Shown one piece after another: positions 11,855 to 19,262 of a stretch of DNA of 20,326 nucleotides. Every line of letters starts with the position of its first letter. Within the stretch, counting starts at the first letter, position 1. Origin of the DNA: CAYVQA01 sp045119035 (GTDB lineage: Bacteria > Bacillota_I > Bacilli_A > ML615J-28 > CAG-313); the NCBI GenBank assembly GCA_045119035.1, contig JBGVCU010000030.1, positions 1-20,326 on the forward strand. Reading direction: 5' to 3'. The notes beneath the pieces are model-generated. The model searched no databases, was not told where the DNA came from, and saw only the letters and a program-made list of their open reading frames with translations. The position numbers were made by a program, and so were the translations under genes.

Positions 11855-14440
11855 ATGAAGATAACTGTATTTGAAAGTGCACCAACAAAAGGAAAGTCAC
11901 CAATTTCGCCTTATGGTGATAAGACTTTTACATTTAGAACTATAAACTGCGAGAAGCCATTAGATGCTTTTAGATTATTGTCAAACAACTTTACTTTAAA
12001 TATAAGTTTAGATCTAGAACAGCCTTTACGTTCAAGACGCAGAATTCAAGATTTGTCTGAATATTATCCAAAAACAACAGATTGGATTTTAATTGATGCA
12101 GATCATATTGACAATTTACACGATCAAAAAGAGGTTCTTAAGTATTTTAAACAATACAAATGTTTAATAGGTGAGTCACGTTCATGTAACATGGTTGATA
12201 ACTTTAATCTTAAAGGATTTTTATTTATAAAACCTTTAGAAATCAATAAGTTAAGACCATTAATTGAACAAATACAGGATGATCTTGCACAATTTTGTGA
12301 AATTGATATTCGTGTTGCACAACGTTCAGCATTGAACGCACCGATGAATAAAGTTAAAATTCTCTTAGAGTCAAATGAACAAGAATACGAATTTAAACTA
12401 AGAACTAAAACAACACATTTACAGTTTGAAAATACTATTGAAATTCCTAAAGAATTTGATACTTCAAATGTAACCACGATTGAAGGATTGTGTTTAAAGA
12501 TATTTGAAACAATGGGATTTTCAGCCTTAAAATATAATAACAAATGTATAATTTTTAGACATCCGTCTGAGGTTAAAACACCTGGTGGATATTTCTGGTT
12601 TAAAGATAGTCCGTATATAATGAACCATTATAATGAATTAAAATCCATTAACATATATAATGAAGTCATTAAATTACCTTTAGCAAAGCAACTTTTACAA
12701 AAGTCAATTAATTACGAGACTGAGTTACAAAGTTTTAATACATCAATGAATGTAATTGAAGTAAATGAAAAGTTTTTAAAAATTACAGATGAAATTAAAG
12801 AAGAAATTTCAAAATTCGTTGAACAGAATGATGGATTGTTTACCATACGTTCTGCAATGGGTACGGCAAAATCCGTAATTATCGAAGAAATCATCAAACA
12901 ATCAAATGAACAGGATTTAAGAGTATTAATTTGTTCAAATAGAATTTCTGTTGCTGAAGATTTTGCTAAAAAATATAATATTAAGTTATATAACAAAGAC
13001 AAATATGAAATAGGAGATAGTTTAATTGTACAATTTGATAGCTTATGGAAATACAATCTTAGAAACTTCGATCTTGTTATTTTGGATGAGTTTATATCTT
13101 TAATGTTACATAGTAGAAATACTATGAATGGAACATTTATAAATCTCTCCAAACTTTATGCATGTATGCATAAAAAGTTAGTAATAGCTGATGCTTTTTT
13201 AACTGGATTTGAAAACAAACTTTTAAGTTACAAAAAATCTAATTTACATTTACTACAAAATAATTATAGAGAAGATACCAAATTATTTGAATATACCGAT
13301 TTTAATTATTTTATTCAGGCAATTGTAAGGACCGCAAGAAAGAACAAAGTAACAATTTCATGCACGCAATTAAATGTAATTAAATCGTTACGAGCAGTGT
13401 TAGTTAATAATGGTGTTAGAGTAGTTACTTTAACTGCCGAAACACCAATGGTAACCAAACAATTGATTTATAAATTATTTGATAAGGCTGATAACGATAA
13501 ATATGATGTTTTAATTTATTCGCCAACCTTAACTGTTGGAGTATCGAATCTAAATGATATTTGTTATCATTTTCACTATGATTGTTCAAATACGTGTGAT
13601 GTTATTTCTTCATTACAAATGATAAAAAGAACAAGAAAAGCAAGTGAAATTCATTACTATATTAAAAACAGAATCGAATTTGTTAAAACATCATTTAACG
13701 ATTTAAAAGAAACATATTTGAAAAACTTAGGAACACAATTAGAGTTTAATTTTTTATTTGAGTTAAACGATTATGGTGAGCCTAGATTATCCAAACTAGG
13801 AAAACACGCAATTTATATTGACACATTTAAAAATATCTTAGAATATAATCATAAAAAGGCATTTGAGTTTTTATTACAATATCAGTTTAAAAATAAACCT
13901 AGTATTGTAGATAAAAAATACGACTCAAATATCTTATTGCCATATATAAAAGAAATTAAAGATGAAAATGAAAATAAAATCGAAGATGCAATAAACGAAT
14001 ATATCTTGGTATCAGATGCAGATAGAAATTATATTGATGTTAGAAATGCAAATATTTTTGATATGCTTTATAGATATGAAACAGAAATTGAAGCACCATT
14101 AGAAATTAGAAATGAAATTTTAAGATTAGAGTTTAAGAAAAATATAATAGAGAAATGTAAATGTTATAATATTATAGAATTATATTCTAATAATAGAAAT
14201 CAACAACAAATTCAAATTGAAATATCTAATGCGATTATGTATAATATAGAGGATGTTAAATTTTGGAATTATGTTTTAAAAAATGTAAACGAGCCATTAA
14301 AAGAAAGTTATACTGTTAAAGAACATGCAAAGTTAAAAGTAATACTTGAAAGATGTGGTTATAAATCTAAAATAACAGATCATAGAAAATCATACATTGT
14401 TGATGAAGATATATTAAAGTATAGAGAATATATTAAATGA
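11855..14440 (+). CDS. Replication-origin-binding-type SF2 helicase with primase-like N-terminus
   Basis: 861 aa. The central part is a superfamily 2 helicase of the herpes-type origin-binding-protein family: TIRSAMGTAKSVII (Walker A, about 330-342, GTAKS instead of GxGKS), LRVLICSNRISVAEDFAKKY (motif Ia), DLVILDEFISLM (Walker B, D411-E412), then IYSPTLTVGVS (about 555-565) and MIKRTRKA (motif VI, about 588-595). The N-terminal 170 residues suggest an archaeo-eukaryotic primase fold: WILIDADHID (D81, D83), a strand pair GESRSCNMVDNFNLKGFLFI, and EIDIRVAQRSALNAPMNK, which resembles motif III with its basic residues. Whether that part is catalytic is unclear. The C-terminal 260 residues are helical and unrecognised. 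Probably starts or primes phage DNA replication. Its stop overlaps the uvsW ATG (ATGA). Confidence 0.75.
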   Translation: MKITVFESAPTKGKSPISPYGDKTFTFRTINCEKPLDAFRLLSNNFTLNISLDLEQPLRSRRRIQDLSEYYPKTTDWILIDADHIDNLHDQKEVLKYFKQYKCLIGESRSCNMVDNFNLKGFLFIKPLEINKLRPLIEQIQDDLAQFCEIDIRVAQRSALNAPMNKVKILLESNEQEYEFKLRTKTTHLQFENTIEIPKEFDTSNVTTIEGLCLKIFETMGFSALKYNNKCIIFRHPSEVKTPGGYFWFKDSPYIMNHYNELKSINIYNEVIKLPLAKQLLQKSINYETELQSFNTSMNVIEVNEKFLKITDEIKEEISKFVEQNDGLFTIRSAMGTAKSVIIEEIIKQSNEQDLRVLICSNRISVAEDFAKKYNIKLYNKDKYEIGDSLIVQFDSLWKYNLRNFDLVILDEFISLMLHSRNTMNGTFINLSKLYACMHKKLVIADAFLTGFENKLLSYKKSNLHLLQNNYREDTKLFEYTDFNYFIQAIVRTARKNKVTISCTQLNVIKSLRAVLVNNGVRVVTLTAETPMVTKQLIYKLFDKADNDKYDVLIYSPTLTVGVSNLNDICYHFHYDCSNTCDVISSLQMIKRTRKASEIHYYIKNRIEFVKTSFNDLKETYLKNLGTQLEFNFLFELNDYGEPRLSKLGKHAIYIDTFKNILEYNHKKAFEFLLQYQFKNKPSIVDKKYDSNILLPYIKEIKDENENKIEDAINEYILVSDADRNYIDVRNANIFDMLYRYETEIEAPLEIRNEILRLEFKKNIIEKCKCYNIIELYSNNRNQQQIQIEISNAIMYNIEDVKFWNYVLKNVNEPLKESYTVKEHAKLKVILERCGYKSKITDHRKSYIVDEDILKYREYIK

Positions 14441-14910
14441 TTGAAGTTCATAAAATAAATGAAAGTTTTAGTTATCTAACAGGAACTAAAGAAGAATTAG
14501 AAAAGGTTTTTAAGTCATTGAGAATTTATGATCCTTCAATGAAGTTTAATCGACTTGTTAAAATCGGTTTAAAGAGTCCATATAAAGAATTTGCAAGTTT
14601 TCAAAATAGTGTGTTGCTTGTTTATAATGGGCATATCCCATTAATTTTAAAACAAAATCAAATAAAATATTCTGATGAATTTTCTAAAGAGATTGATGAG
14701 TTTGTAAAAGGTTTAGAATTACCATTCACACCATATGATTATCAGATTAACGCTGTAAAAGAAGCAATTTTTAGAAAGAAAGTATTATTAAAAAGTTGTA
14801 CAAGCTGTCTTGATCCAAATACTGAGATTGATGTAGATATTCCTAACTATACAGAAAAAGAAATTAGAACAATTTTAAAAAATATAAATCATTGTGGAGC
14901 ACCGCTCTAA
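14437..14910 (+). CDS. uvsW: UvsW helicase N-terminus ending in a short intein N-fragment
   Basis: 157 aa. Residues 1-123 resemble the N-terminus of T4 UvsW, the DNA/RNA helicase that unwinds R-loops and branched recombination intermediates: the small N-terminal domain, then FTPYDYQINAVKEAIFRKKV (Q motif; T4 IEPHWYQKDAVFEGLVNRRR) and LLKSCTS, equal to the start of Walker A (T4 LNLPTSAGKS). At Cys124 the sequence switches to CLDPNTEIDVDIPNYTEKEI, an intein block A, and the ORF stops 34 residues later. All other helicase motifs are missing here. This is either a split gene whose intein C-half and helicase motor lie elsewhere, or a truncated relic. A promoter and unrelated small genes start 50 bases downstream. 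It is coupled to the helicase gene before it. Confidence 0.78.
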   Translation: MIEVHKINESFSYLTGTKEELEKVFKSLRIYDPSMKFNRLVKIGLKSPYKEFASFQNSVLLVYNGHIPLILKQNQIKYSDEFSKEIDEFVKGLELPFTPYDYQINAVKEAIFRKKVLLKSCTSCLDPNTEIDVDIPNYTEKEIRTILKNINHCGAPL

Positions 14911-14959
14911 AGTTTACAATGAACTAATGAGAACTAATTAGAAAAATTTCAAAGAAATG

Positions 14960-14987
14960 TTTACAAGTTGAAAATTTACATTATAAT
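14960..14987 (+). promoter_or_regulatory. Sigma70-like promoter of the small-gene operon
   Basis: TTTACA at 14960-14965 and TATAAT at 14982-14987, 16 bases apart. It lies just after the truncated uvsW and before the first of about a dozen tightly packed small genes, so it is a good candidate for an early promoter. Confidence 0.55.
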
Positions 14988-14993
14988 TAAACA

Positions 14994-15027
14994 GGTGGTT
15001 GTAGATTCAAGTCCCGTTAAGAACACC
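14994..15027 (+). other. Transcript leader with GGTG/CACC ends, tRNA-like 3' half
   Basis: Starts at the expected +1 of the promoter above. GGTGGTT can pair with AACACC with one bulge. The sequence GATTCAAGTCC and the ending ACACCA resemble a tRNA T-loop and acceptor end, but the T-stem arms do not pair (GTAGA with CCCGT), and no 5' half was found. Most likely a 5' stem-loop leader, possibly derived from a tRNA. Confidence 0.3.
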
Positions 15028-15046
15028 AAAATTCGAGGAGTTTAAA

Positions 15047-15133
15047 ATGAAATTTAAGGAATTACTCGAAGGAAATGTTCTGAGACCTTACGTTTTAATT
15101 AAGCTCCTGAAAAAGAAAAAGAATAAAAAATGA
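15047..15133 (+). CDS. Small basic peptide (28 aa)
   Basis: First ORF after the promoter, with GAGGAG seven to twelve bases upstream. MKFKELLEGNVLRPYVLIKL then a Lys-rich tail. No family recognised. Its TGA overlaps the next ATG (ATGA), which supports real translation. Confidence 0.5.
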   Translation: MKFKELLEGNVLRPYVLIKLLKKKKNKK

Positions 15134-15246
15134 ATAAGAGAACATTTTACAGAATCTGTTTCATATTCTTTGTTTTAATGTGTTTCATGTTCGAAGTTTG
15201 TTTAAATACACTTCCATTTATGATTTCATTCATACTTGCTTTCTAA
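15130..15246 (+). CDS. Small membrane protein (38 aa)
   Basis: Starts in an ATGA overlap with the previous ORF. MNKRTFYRICFIFFVLMCFM followed by a second hydrophobic run LPFMISFILAF: one or two membrane helices with a basic N-terminus. Function unknown; small inner-membrane proteins are frequent in early regions of large phages. Confidence 0.5.
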   Translation: MNKRTFYRICFIFFVLMCFMFEVCLNTLPFMISFILAF

Positions 15247-15261
15247 AAAGGAGTATAGGAA

Positions 15262-15492
15262 ATGTTTGACGAAAAAGATCTAATCACTTGGTCAACTCGT
15301 GATAAAGCAAAAATAGGAAAAAAGTATTATTTTTCAAATTATATCAAAGGACTTCAGAGTGCAATAAAGAAAAACAGATTTGCTACTTTAAAGGCAATCA
15401 ATGATAACAATGTTGGCTGTCCATTTTTAATGGATGACGAGTGCTTAACTTATGATTATTATTCTTGCATCTTGGAAGTTAAAGATGAATGA
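15262..15492 (+). CDS. Unknown protein (76 aa)
   Basis: Clear ribosome site (AAGGAG) twelve bases or less upstream. Contains LITWSTRDKAKIGKKYYFSN, a basic middle, and an acidic Cys-containing end (VGCPFLMDDECLTYDYYSCI). The opening resembles small phage proteins with a W-[ST]-x-R-D-K-A-x-IGK-x-Y-x-F motif that I cannot assign a function. Overlaps the next gene by eight bases. Confidence 0.65.
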   Translation: MFDEKDLITWSTRDKAKIGKKYYFSNYIKGLQSAIKKNRFATLKAINDNNVGCPFLMDDECLTYDYYSCILEVKDE

Positions 15493-15694
15493 AACTAATG
15501 AAGAAAAGGAATTTGCCGAGTACCAAATGTATTGTGATTGGATATGGAGTTACTTAATTCAAAAGTTATCTACACTTAATAAACAGATAAGTGAAGACCA
15601 AGCATATGCTATCTTTAATAAGATACTTGACTTAAACGAAGTTACAGAAAATGAAATTGATAAAATGATTAGTAGGGTATTTAAAGATGAATAA
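15485..15694 (+). CDS. Unknown helical protein (69 aa)
   Basis: The ATG at 15485 is preferred over the in-frame ATG at 15452, because GGAAG precedes it at a suitable distance and the longer version would run deep into the previous gene. The product is acidic and mainly helical (NEEKEFAEYQMYCDWIWSYL, EDQAYAIFNKILDLNEVTEN). Overlaps both neighbours by eight bases. No family recognised. Confidence 0.65.
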   Translation: MNETNEEKEFAEYQMYCDWIWSYLIQKLSTLNKQISEDQAYAIFNKILDLNEVTENEIDKMISRVFKDE

Positions 15695-15782
15695 TTTATT
15701 AGAACAACTGATACTTTATTTTATTGTATTGCTTTTACTTGCTGTTGTTTTAGTATCTGTGTTTTTCTTAACACAATCTTAA
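15687..15782 (+). CDS. Single-span membrane peptide (31 aa)
   Basis: Starts inside the end of the previous gene (eight-base overlap). MNNLLEQLILYFIVLLLLAV continues into VLVSVFFL, one long membrane helix with short polar ends. Translational coupling supports it; function unknown. Confidence 0.5.
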   Translation: MNNLLEQLILYFIVLLLLAVVLVSVFFLTQS

Positions 15783-15807
15783 TTTATAGATTTGAAAAGA
15801 TGTAAAA

Positions 15808-16107
15808 ATGATTATTCTTACTGATACTTTAGGAACCTTTGATAACAAGGTGAATAAAATTAAATCGCTTGCAAAGAAAAGATATTATTTGCAGAAAACA
15901 TTAAAAAAGATAGATAAAGAAATAGCGTTTAATTTATGGTACATAAACAAAAAGAAAAATGAATATAGAGAGATGAAAGCAAAATATCCAACAGCAAAAG
16001 ATTCTGCAACTTTGGATCGCATTAAAGTTAATATGCGTGTTATTTTACCAGAGAACAAAGATTTTAAATTACATGTATTAGCTTTAATTGCTGAATTGAA
16101 GAGATAA
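15808..16107 (+). CDS. Unknown coiled-coil protein (99 aa)
   Basis: Residues 13-60 are strongly basic and helical with heptad-like spacing (VNKIKSLAKKRYYLQKTLKK, then FNLWYINKKKNEYREMKAKY), suggesting a coiled coil or nucleic-acid contact. The C-terminal part (DRIKVNMRVILPENKDFKLH) may be a small folded end. Upstream Shine-Dalgarno is weak. No family recognised. Confidence 0.65.
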   Translation: MIILTDTLGTFDNKVNKIKSLAKKRYYLQKTLKKIDKEIAFNLWYINKKKNEYREMKAKYPTAKDSATLDRIKVNMRVILPENKDFKLHVLALIAELKR

Positions 16108-16132
16108 AAATTAAGTATTAAAGGACTTGAAA

Positions 16133-16309
16133 GTGAGATTATACAAGCGTGTTAAGTTGACAAATGATGATTTAAGATTTTTAATTTATTCTATAAATCA
16201 CATGATTGATAAACATTTACAAAGTAATTCTCCCACTTATACTAGAGAAAGAAAATTCGCTGAAGAATTGAAAACAAAACTTGAAAATAGATTAGAAAGA
16301 GAGCATTAA
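16133..16309 (+). CDS. Unknown small basic protein (58 aa)
   Basis: GTG at 16133 is preferred: AAGGA at 16121-16125 is seven bases from it but only one base from the alternative TTG at 16127. Residues LTNDDLRFLIYSINHMIDKH and ERKFAEELKTKLENRLE are two amphipathic helices; overall basic. No family recognised. Confidence 0.55.
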   Translation: MRLYKRVKLTNDDLRFLIYSINHMIDKHLQSNSPTYTRERKFAEELKTKLENRLEREH

Positions 16310-16323
16310 AAAGGAGATTGAAA

Positions 16324-16626
16324 ATGACTTATTTCATCAATATAATTATTGGAATATTCATAGGATTCATACTTGGAGCAGTTTACATGTTTAATAGGGA
16401 CAACTTTGAGACTGCTTTAAAGATTTCTAATGTAATGAATGCCTCAATGCTTCAGCGTGTAACTGATAAGGTCATCACTAAAGCACAGGTTCATGACATT
16501 GAAACTATTTTCCATAGACACATTGAAGCAAACTTCGAGAATATAAAAGCTAATCATGATGATAATCACGATAATTGTAAAAATAAAAGGATAAAGATTG
16601 AAACAAATTATTTAAAAACAATTTAG
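16324..16626 (+). CDS. Membrane-anchored protein (100 aa)
   Basis: ATG 16324 is chosen over TTG 16318, since AAGGAG lies seven bases before the ATG. Residues 3-22 are an N-terminal membrane helix with glycines (YFINIIIGIFIGFILGAVYM), followed by a soluble helical part and a His/Asn/Asp-rich stretch (ANHDDNHDNCKNK). Probably membrane-anchored; which side of the membrane the soluble part faces is not clear. Function unknown. Confidence 0.65.
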   Translation: MTYFINIIIGIFIGFILGAVYMFNRDNFETALKISNVMNASMLQRVTDKVITKAQVHDIETIFHRHIEANFENIKANHDDNHDNCKNKRIKIETNYLKTI

Positions 16627-16649
16627 GATTATTTTAAAAAGGATAAAGA

Positions 16650-16862
16650 ATGAAAGTTAAAGAATTTTTAAAATTCTATCTCGGATATAATACTTTTCAA
16701 GTTATTAATGAAACAGGAGATAGATGGACTGATACCCTTTCAAAATATGAAGTTCTAAAGTCTTTTGGAGATGCTAAACTAAAGCGTACTGATGTTGATA
16801 ACGATGACGAATACTTATGCTCACTAATGTTGTTTATTGCAGACAAGGACTTTAAAGAATGA
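16650..16862 (+). CDS. Small phage protein, MKVKEFL type (70 aa)
   Basis: Shares a layout with the product at 19263-19457: a MK(V/L)K(E/K)(F/L)LK start, then a short strand pair, a D/N-rich turn and a hydrophobic last strand. Such proteins are common, uncharacterised components of phage early regions. Its TGA overlaps the next ATG (ATGA). Confidence 0.65.
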   Translation: MKVKEFLKFYLGYNTFQVINETGDRWTDTLSKYEVLKSFGDAKLKRTDVDNDDEYLCSLMLFIADKDFKE

Positions 16863-17038
16863 TTATTTTATTATGCATTTTATTTGTTTTAGCAATCATT
16901 TTAAACATTGGTAGTGCCATATCTTATACAAAAAGTGCTAACAGAAAAGCACGATATACAATGATTGAAATTAAGGCTCTAAGACAAGTTAGAGATAAAC
17001 TTGAGAATCTATTAAAAGAGGCAAGTGAGAAGAAATGA
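16859..17038 (+). CDS. Membrane-anchored small protein (59 aa)
   Basis: ATGA overlaps bind it to genes on both sides. Residues 1-22 are a membrane helix (MIILLCILFVLAIILNIGSA), followed by a basic amphipathic helix (KARYTMIEIKALRQVRDKLE). Type: N-terminal anchor plus coiled-coil tail, as in small phage membrane proteins; function unknown. Confidence 0.6.
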   Translation: MIILLCILFVLAIILNIGSAISYTKSANRKARYTMIEIKALRQVRDKLENLLKEASEKK

Positions 17039-17253
17039 AACTTATTAAGTGTTTAAATGCACAGTGGTCCACCGAGACTGTAGGCATAGTTGACAGTGTA
17101 GTAAAACCACCATATTTTTACACTGTTGATTATATTCTTCAAAATAAGCCTAGTCTGCTCAAACGTAAAGTTTTCGCCATTAGTGCAACAAATATGGGAG
17201 TTGGCGATAATCAAGAACCAGTTGTTGTGTACTATTTAGGAAACAAGAAATGA
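17035..17253 (+). CDS. Unknown small protein (72 aa)
   Basis: Coupled at both ends by four-base overlaps. Mostly beta by composition (ETVGIVDSVVKPPYFYTVDY, then QEPVVVYYLGNKK). No cysteine clusters beyond one Cys, no membrane segment, no family recognised. Confidence 0.65.
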   Translation: MKLIKCLNAQWSTETVGIVDSVVKPPYFYTVDYILQNKPSLLKRKVFAISATNMGVGDNQEPVVVYYLGNKK

Positions 17254-17441
17254 AACTTGATGATTACATTAAACAATTAGAAGATCTGAAGTCTAAGTAT
17301 GGAAATGTAGAAGTTAAAATCAACAAAACATACGAATGTTTTGATTTAAGTATCAATGATACTTATTCAGATCCAGAAGAACCATACTTTGACGATGACC
17401 AAGAATGTGTTGTTTTGTACAGCGATTTTTTTAAGTTATAA
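17250..17441 (+). CDS. Small phage protein, MKLxDYIxxL family, copy 1 (63 aa)
   Basis: Paralogue of the gene at 19501-19710: both start MKL(D/L)DYI(K/Q)-L--L, continue K(Y/H)G(N/D), V(K/N)I, a Y-rich acidic middle and a final CVV(L/V) strand. The pattern 'helix, then KyGd.eV.i' recurs in many small phage and prophage proteins with no known function. The acidic C-terminal half is notable. Confidence 0.7.
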   Translation: MKLDDYIKQLEDLKSKYGNVEVKINKTYECFDLSINDTYSDPEEPYFDDDQECVVLYSDFFKL

Positions 17442-17515
17442 TTGAGTAGATGTAAAAATGTTTAGTGAAGGTTTGAACGGATAATTAGTTTTCATTAGGA
17501 AATTGAGGTGGAGTA

Positions 17516-17875
17516 ATGAGATTCACTAAAGGACATTTGAGACTATCACGTAAAGAAATTTGGAACGCTAGAGAACACATTGCATCCTGTATTTACGATG
17601 GTCTTTTACAATTTAAAAATACAGAACGGTTAGGATATCCAGCTGATATTTCACCAAACACCTGGGAAGAATATTTAGACAAAATGTTGTATTCCTTCAA
17701 AGAAATTTCAACAGATTATGCGAATGATCCTTGTAAAAATTATTTTGGTGCAAAATTAACATTAAAATCAGATTTAGAAAGAAACCAGATTAAAGAAGAG
17801 CGTGAAAGGTATCTTGAAAAGATTCAAGAAGGATTGAATTTGTTTTCTGAGTACTGTATGGATTTATGGGATTAA
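17516..17875 (+). CDS. Unknown phage protein (119 aa)
   Basis: A GGAGG-like ribosome site (GGTGGAG) precedes the ATG. The segment ASCIYDGLLQFKNTERLGYP, then SPNTWEEYLDKMLYSFKEIS, recalls a family of uncharacterised phage and plasmid proteins with 'L..F......GyPa.....W.e.LdkMi..F'. The C-terminal half is a long helix (LERNQIKEERERYLEKIQEG). It ends 20 bases before a minus-oriented right-end repeat. Confidence 0.7.
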   Translation: MRFTKGHLRLSRKEIWNAREHIASCIYDGLLQFKNTERLGYPADISPNTWEEYLDKMLYSFKEISTDYANDPCKNYFGAKLTLKSDLERNQIKEERERYLEKIQEGLNLFSEYCMDLWD

Positions 17876-17894
17876 AAGTTTGAAATGTGCATGA

Positions 17895-18031
17895 GTGAAC
17901 TGCTATTGACCTAAAGGTCAATAGCTTCTATTTACAATCAAATAATTGATTTTTGTTTTATTTATAAAATAAATATTTAAAAGTATAACGTCTGTATATA
18001 TGAACCTAAAGGTTCATATTTTTATCCGTTG
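17895..18031 (-). mobile_element. Miniature TnpB-type element lacking the RNA-like core
   Basis: Minus orientation. GTGAACT at 17895, right-end hairpin CTATTGACC-TAAA-GGTCAATAG (17903-17924), a degraded copy of the 22-base palindrome, then the left-end repeat with its palindrome (about 17998-18019) and TTTTTATCCGTT. Both ends are therefore present about 137 bases apart, but the roughly 140-base structured segment and tnpB are gone. It separates two blocks of small genes. Confidence 0.6.
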
Positions 18032-18050
18032 ATTTTATATAAAAAGTATT

Positions 18051-18233
18051 TTGATTGTGGTTTTTTATGCTGCTTTAGAGTATGTGGAACAACTTATTAC
18101 ATGGACTAGTTTTAGTACACAACAAATCGTTGAACTTATTCATTTTATGCGTGAAAATTATCGCGAATTAAAAGATAAAGAAATTTACTTTGATGTTGAT
18201 AGTAACAAATTCTGTCTGAGGGATAAAAAATGA
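18051..18233 (+). CDS. Small ORF, possibly 5'-truncated by the element (60 aa)
   Basis: The frame opens at a TTG 20 bases after the element's left end, with no ribosome site; no ATG lies near the start. The downstream part looks like a real protein (TQQIVELIHFMRENYRELKD, then KEIYFDVDSNKFCLRDKK) and its stop overlaps the next ATG (ATGA), as for the neighbouring genes. It may be the tail of a gene that lost its start when the element inserted. Confidence 0.45.
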   Translation: MIVVFYAALEYVEQLITWTSFSTQQIVELIHFMRENYRELKDKEIYFDVDSNKFCLRDKK

Positions 18234-18655
18234 AACAACTTGTGGAATACACAACTAAAAATTTATACGGTGAATTTAAACCTGAAGAGGTTTGCTTTGT
18301 TGTAGCTAAAAACTATGGCTATATAAATGAGCTTTCATATCTTACAGGCGATATAAACACTGCTTTATCCTTAGCAAAGGAAAACGATTATAATATTTTT
18401 GTTTACAAAAAGAAGTTTGCAAAAGATTGTTTAGATACTTATTCAATCTTTAGAAATATGCTAGAGACCATTCAAGAAGCAGGCTTTGACATTGATTATG
18501 CACTCTGCATTAAGAACTGTGGCGAGAAAGCTGAGAAAGACTTTAACGAACTAATTGAGCAATGGTTTTTTAAATACATTGATAACAATACTTGGTTTGC
18601 TGATAATCTTATAGGAACGTTAAAAGTAGATGAAAGTCAGGAGAAAGAAGAATGA
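18230..18655 (+). CDS. Unknown phage protein (141 aa)
   Basis: Four-base overlaps at both ends. A central segment LAKENDYNIFVYKKKF and the C-terminal ELIEQWFFKYIDNNTWFADN are patterns I have seen in small phage proteins of unknown role. No membrane segment, no catalytic motif visible. Confidence 0.7.
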   Translation: MKQLVEYTTKNLYGEFKPEEVCFVVAKNYGYINELSYLTGDINTALSLAKENDYNIFVYKKKFAKDCLDTYSIFRNMLETIQEAGFDIDYALCIKNCGEKAEKDFNELIEQWFFKYIDNNTWFADNLIGTLKVDESQEKEE

Positions 18656-18891
18656 GTACTTGTTTTGCTGATATTTTTAAACCTTATAACGAGGAATTTA
18701 AAAATAAGATTACTAATGTAGTCTTTTGGGAAGACCATAGCACTGAATTAAAAGAAGTTGCTTGTAAGAAGTTTAAAGAAATTGACCAACTAATCTTAGA
18801 TGGTTTGTTTATTGATCGTTACTTCTTTAGAGGTAATGAGTTAAACGTTATTTATGAGCCACCTTATCTTTTGAAGAAAGAGTACGAATGA
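18652..18891 (+). CDS. Unknown phage protein (79 aa)
   Basis: Coupled to both neighbours by ATGA overlaps. Mixed helix and strand, acidic N-terminal half, aromatic C-terminal half (DRYFFRGNELNVIYEPPYLL). No family recognised. Confidence 0.65.
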   Translation: MSTCFADIFKPYNEEFKNKITNVVFWEDHSTELKEVACKKFKEIDQLILDGLFIDRYFFRGNELNVIYEPPYLLKKEYE

Positions 18892-19214
18892 TTGCTCTAT
18901 TGTTTCTTATGGGTCTTATAATTCTTGTGGTGTTATGCATTATAGGTATCATACGTACTGCATGCTTAATTTTTACCGAGACTATTTGGTACGATAGAAA
19001 ACATGGAATGAAATACACTTTGACAAATAACTCAATTACAGCTGAGTGGGATTTTGAAAGTCCATTAACAATGCTGAAATTGACAAAGCTGTTCATTCAG
19101 GGTGAGACCAATCAAGAGCAAAGACGTAAATATATTCGACAATATAATAGGCTCAAAGAGTCTTTGAAAGACAAGTACGACCTTTCAGATTTTCCCGACT
19201 ATGAAATTAAATAA
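18888..19214 (+). CDS. Membrane-anchored protein (108 aa)
   Basis: Residues 1-31 form one strong membrane helix (LLFLMGLIILVVLCIIGIIR) followed by a cytoplasm-like soluble part with a strand pair (KYTLTNNSITAEWDFE) and a charged helix (QEQRRKYIRQYNRLKESLKD). No signal-peptide cleavage site evident. Coupled to the previous gene. Function unknown. Confidence 0.65.
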   Translation: MIALLFLMGLIILVVLCIIGIIRTACLIFTETIWYDRKHGMKYTLTNNSITAEWDFESPLTMLKLTKLFIQGETNQEQRRKYIRQYNRLKESLKDKYDLSDFPDYEIK

Positions 19215-19262
19215 TTAAGAGCCAAAAATCACAAATTTTTGATCTCAGCAAAAGGAATTAAA

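Noticed and set aside
12124..13152. Minus-strand ORFs opposite the helicase gene
   Set aside because: They are antisense shadows of a clearly coding 861-aa gene and have no ribosome sites.
14880..15027. Intron-containing tRNA spanning the uvsW stop and the early leader
   Set aside because: GAGCACCGCTCT and the leader's T-loop-like part look suggestive, but no acceptor 5' strand or D-arm pairs, and the T-stem is mismatched.
18848..19096. Minus-strand 82-aa ORF
   Set aside because: It is antisense to the membrane-protein gene at 18888, has no ribosome site and runs against an otherwise uniform operon.
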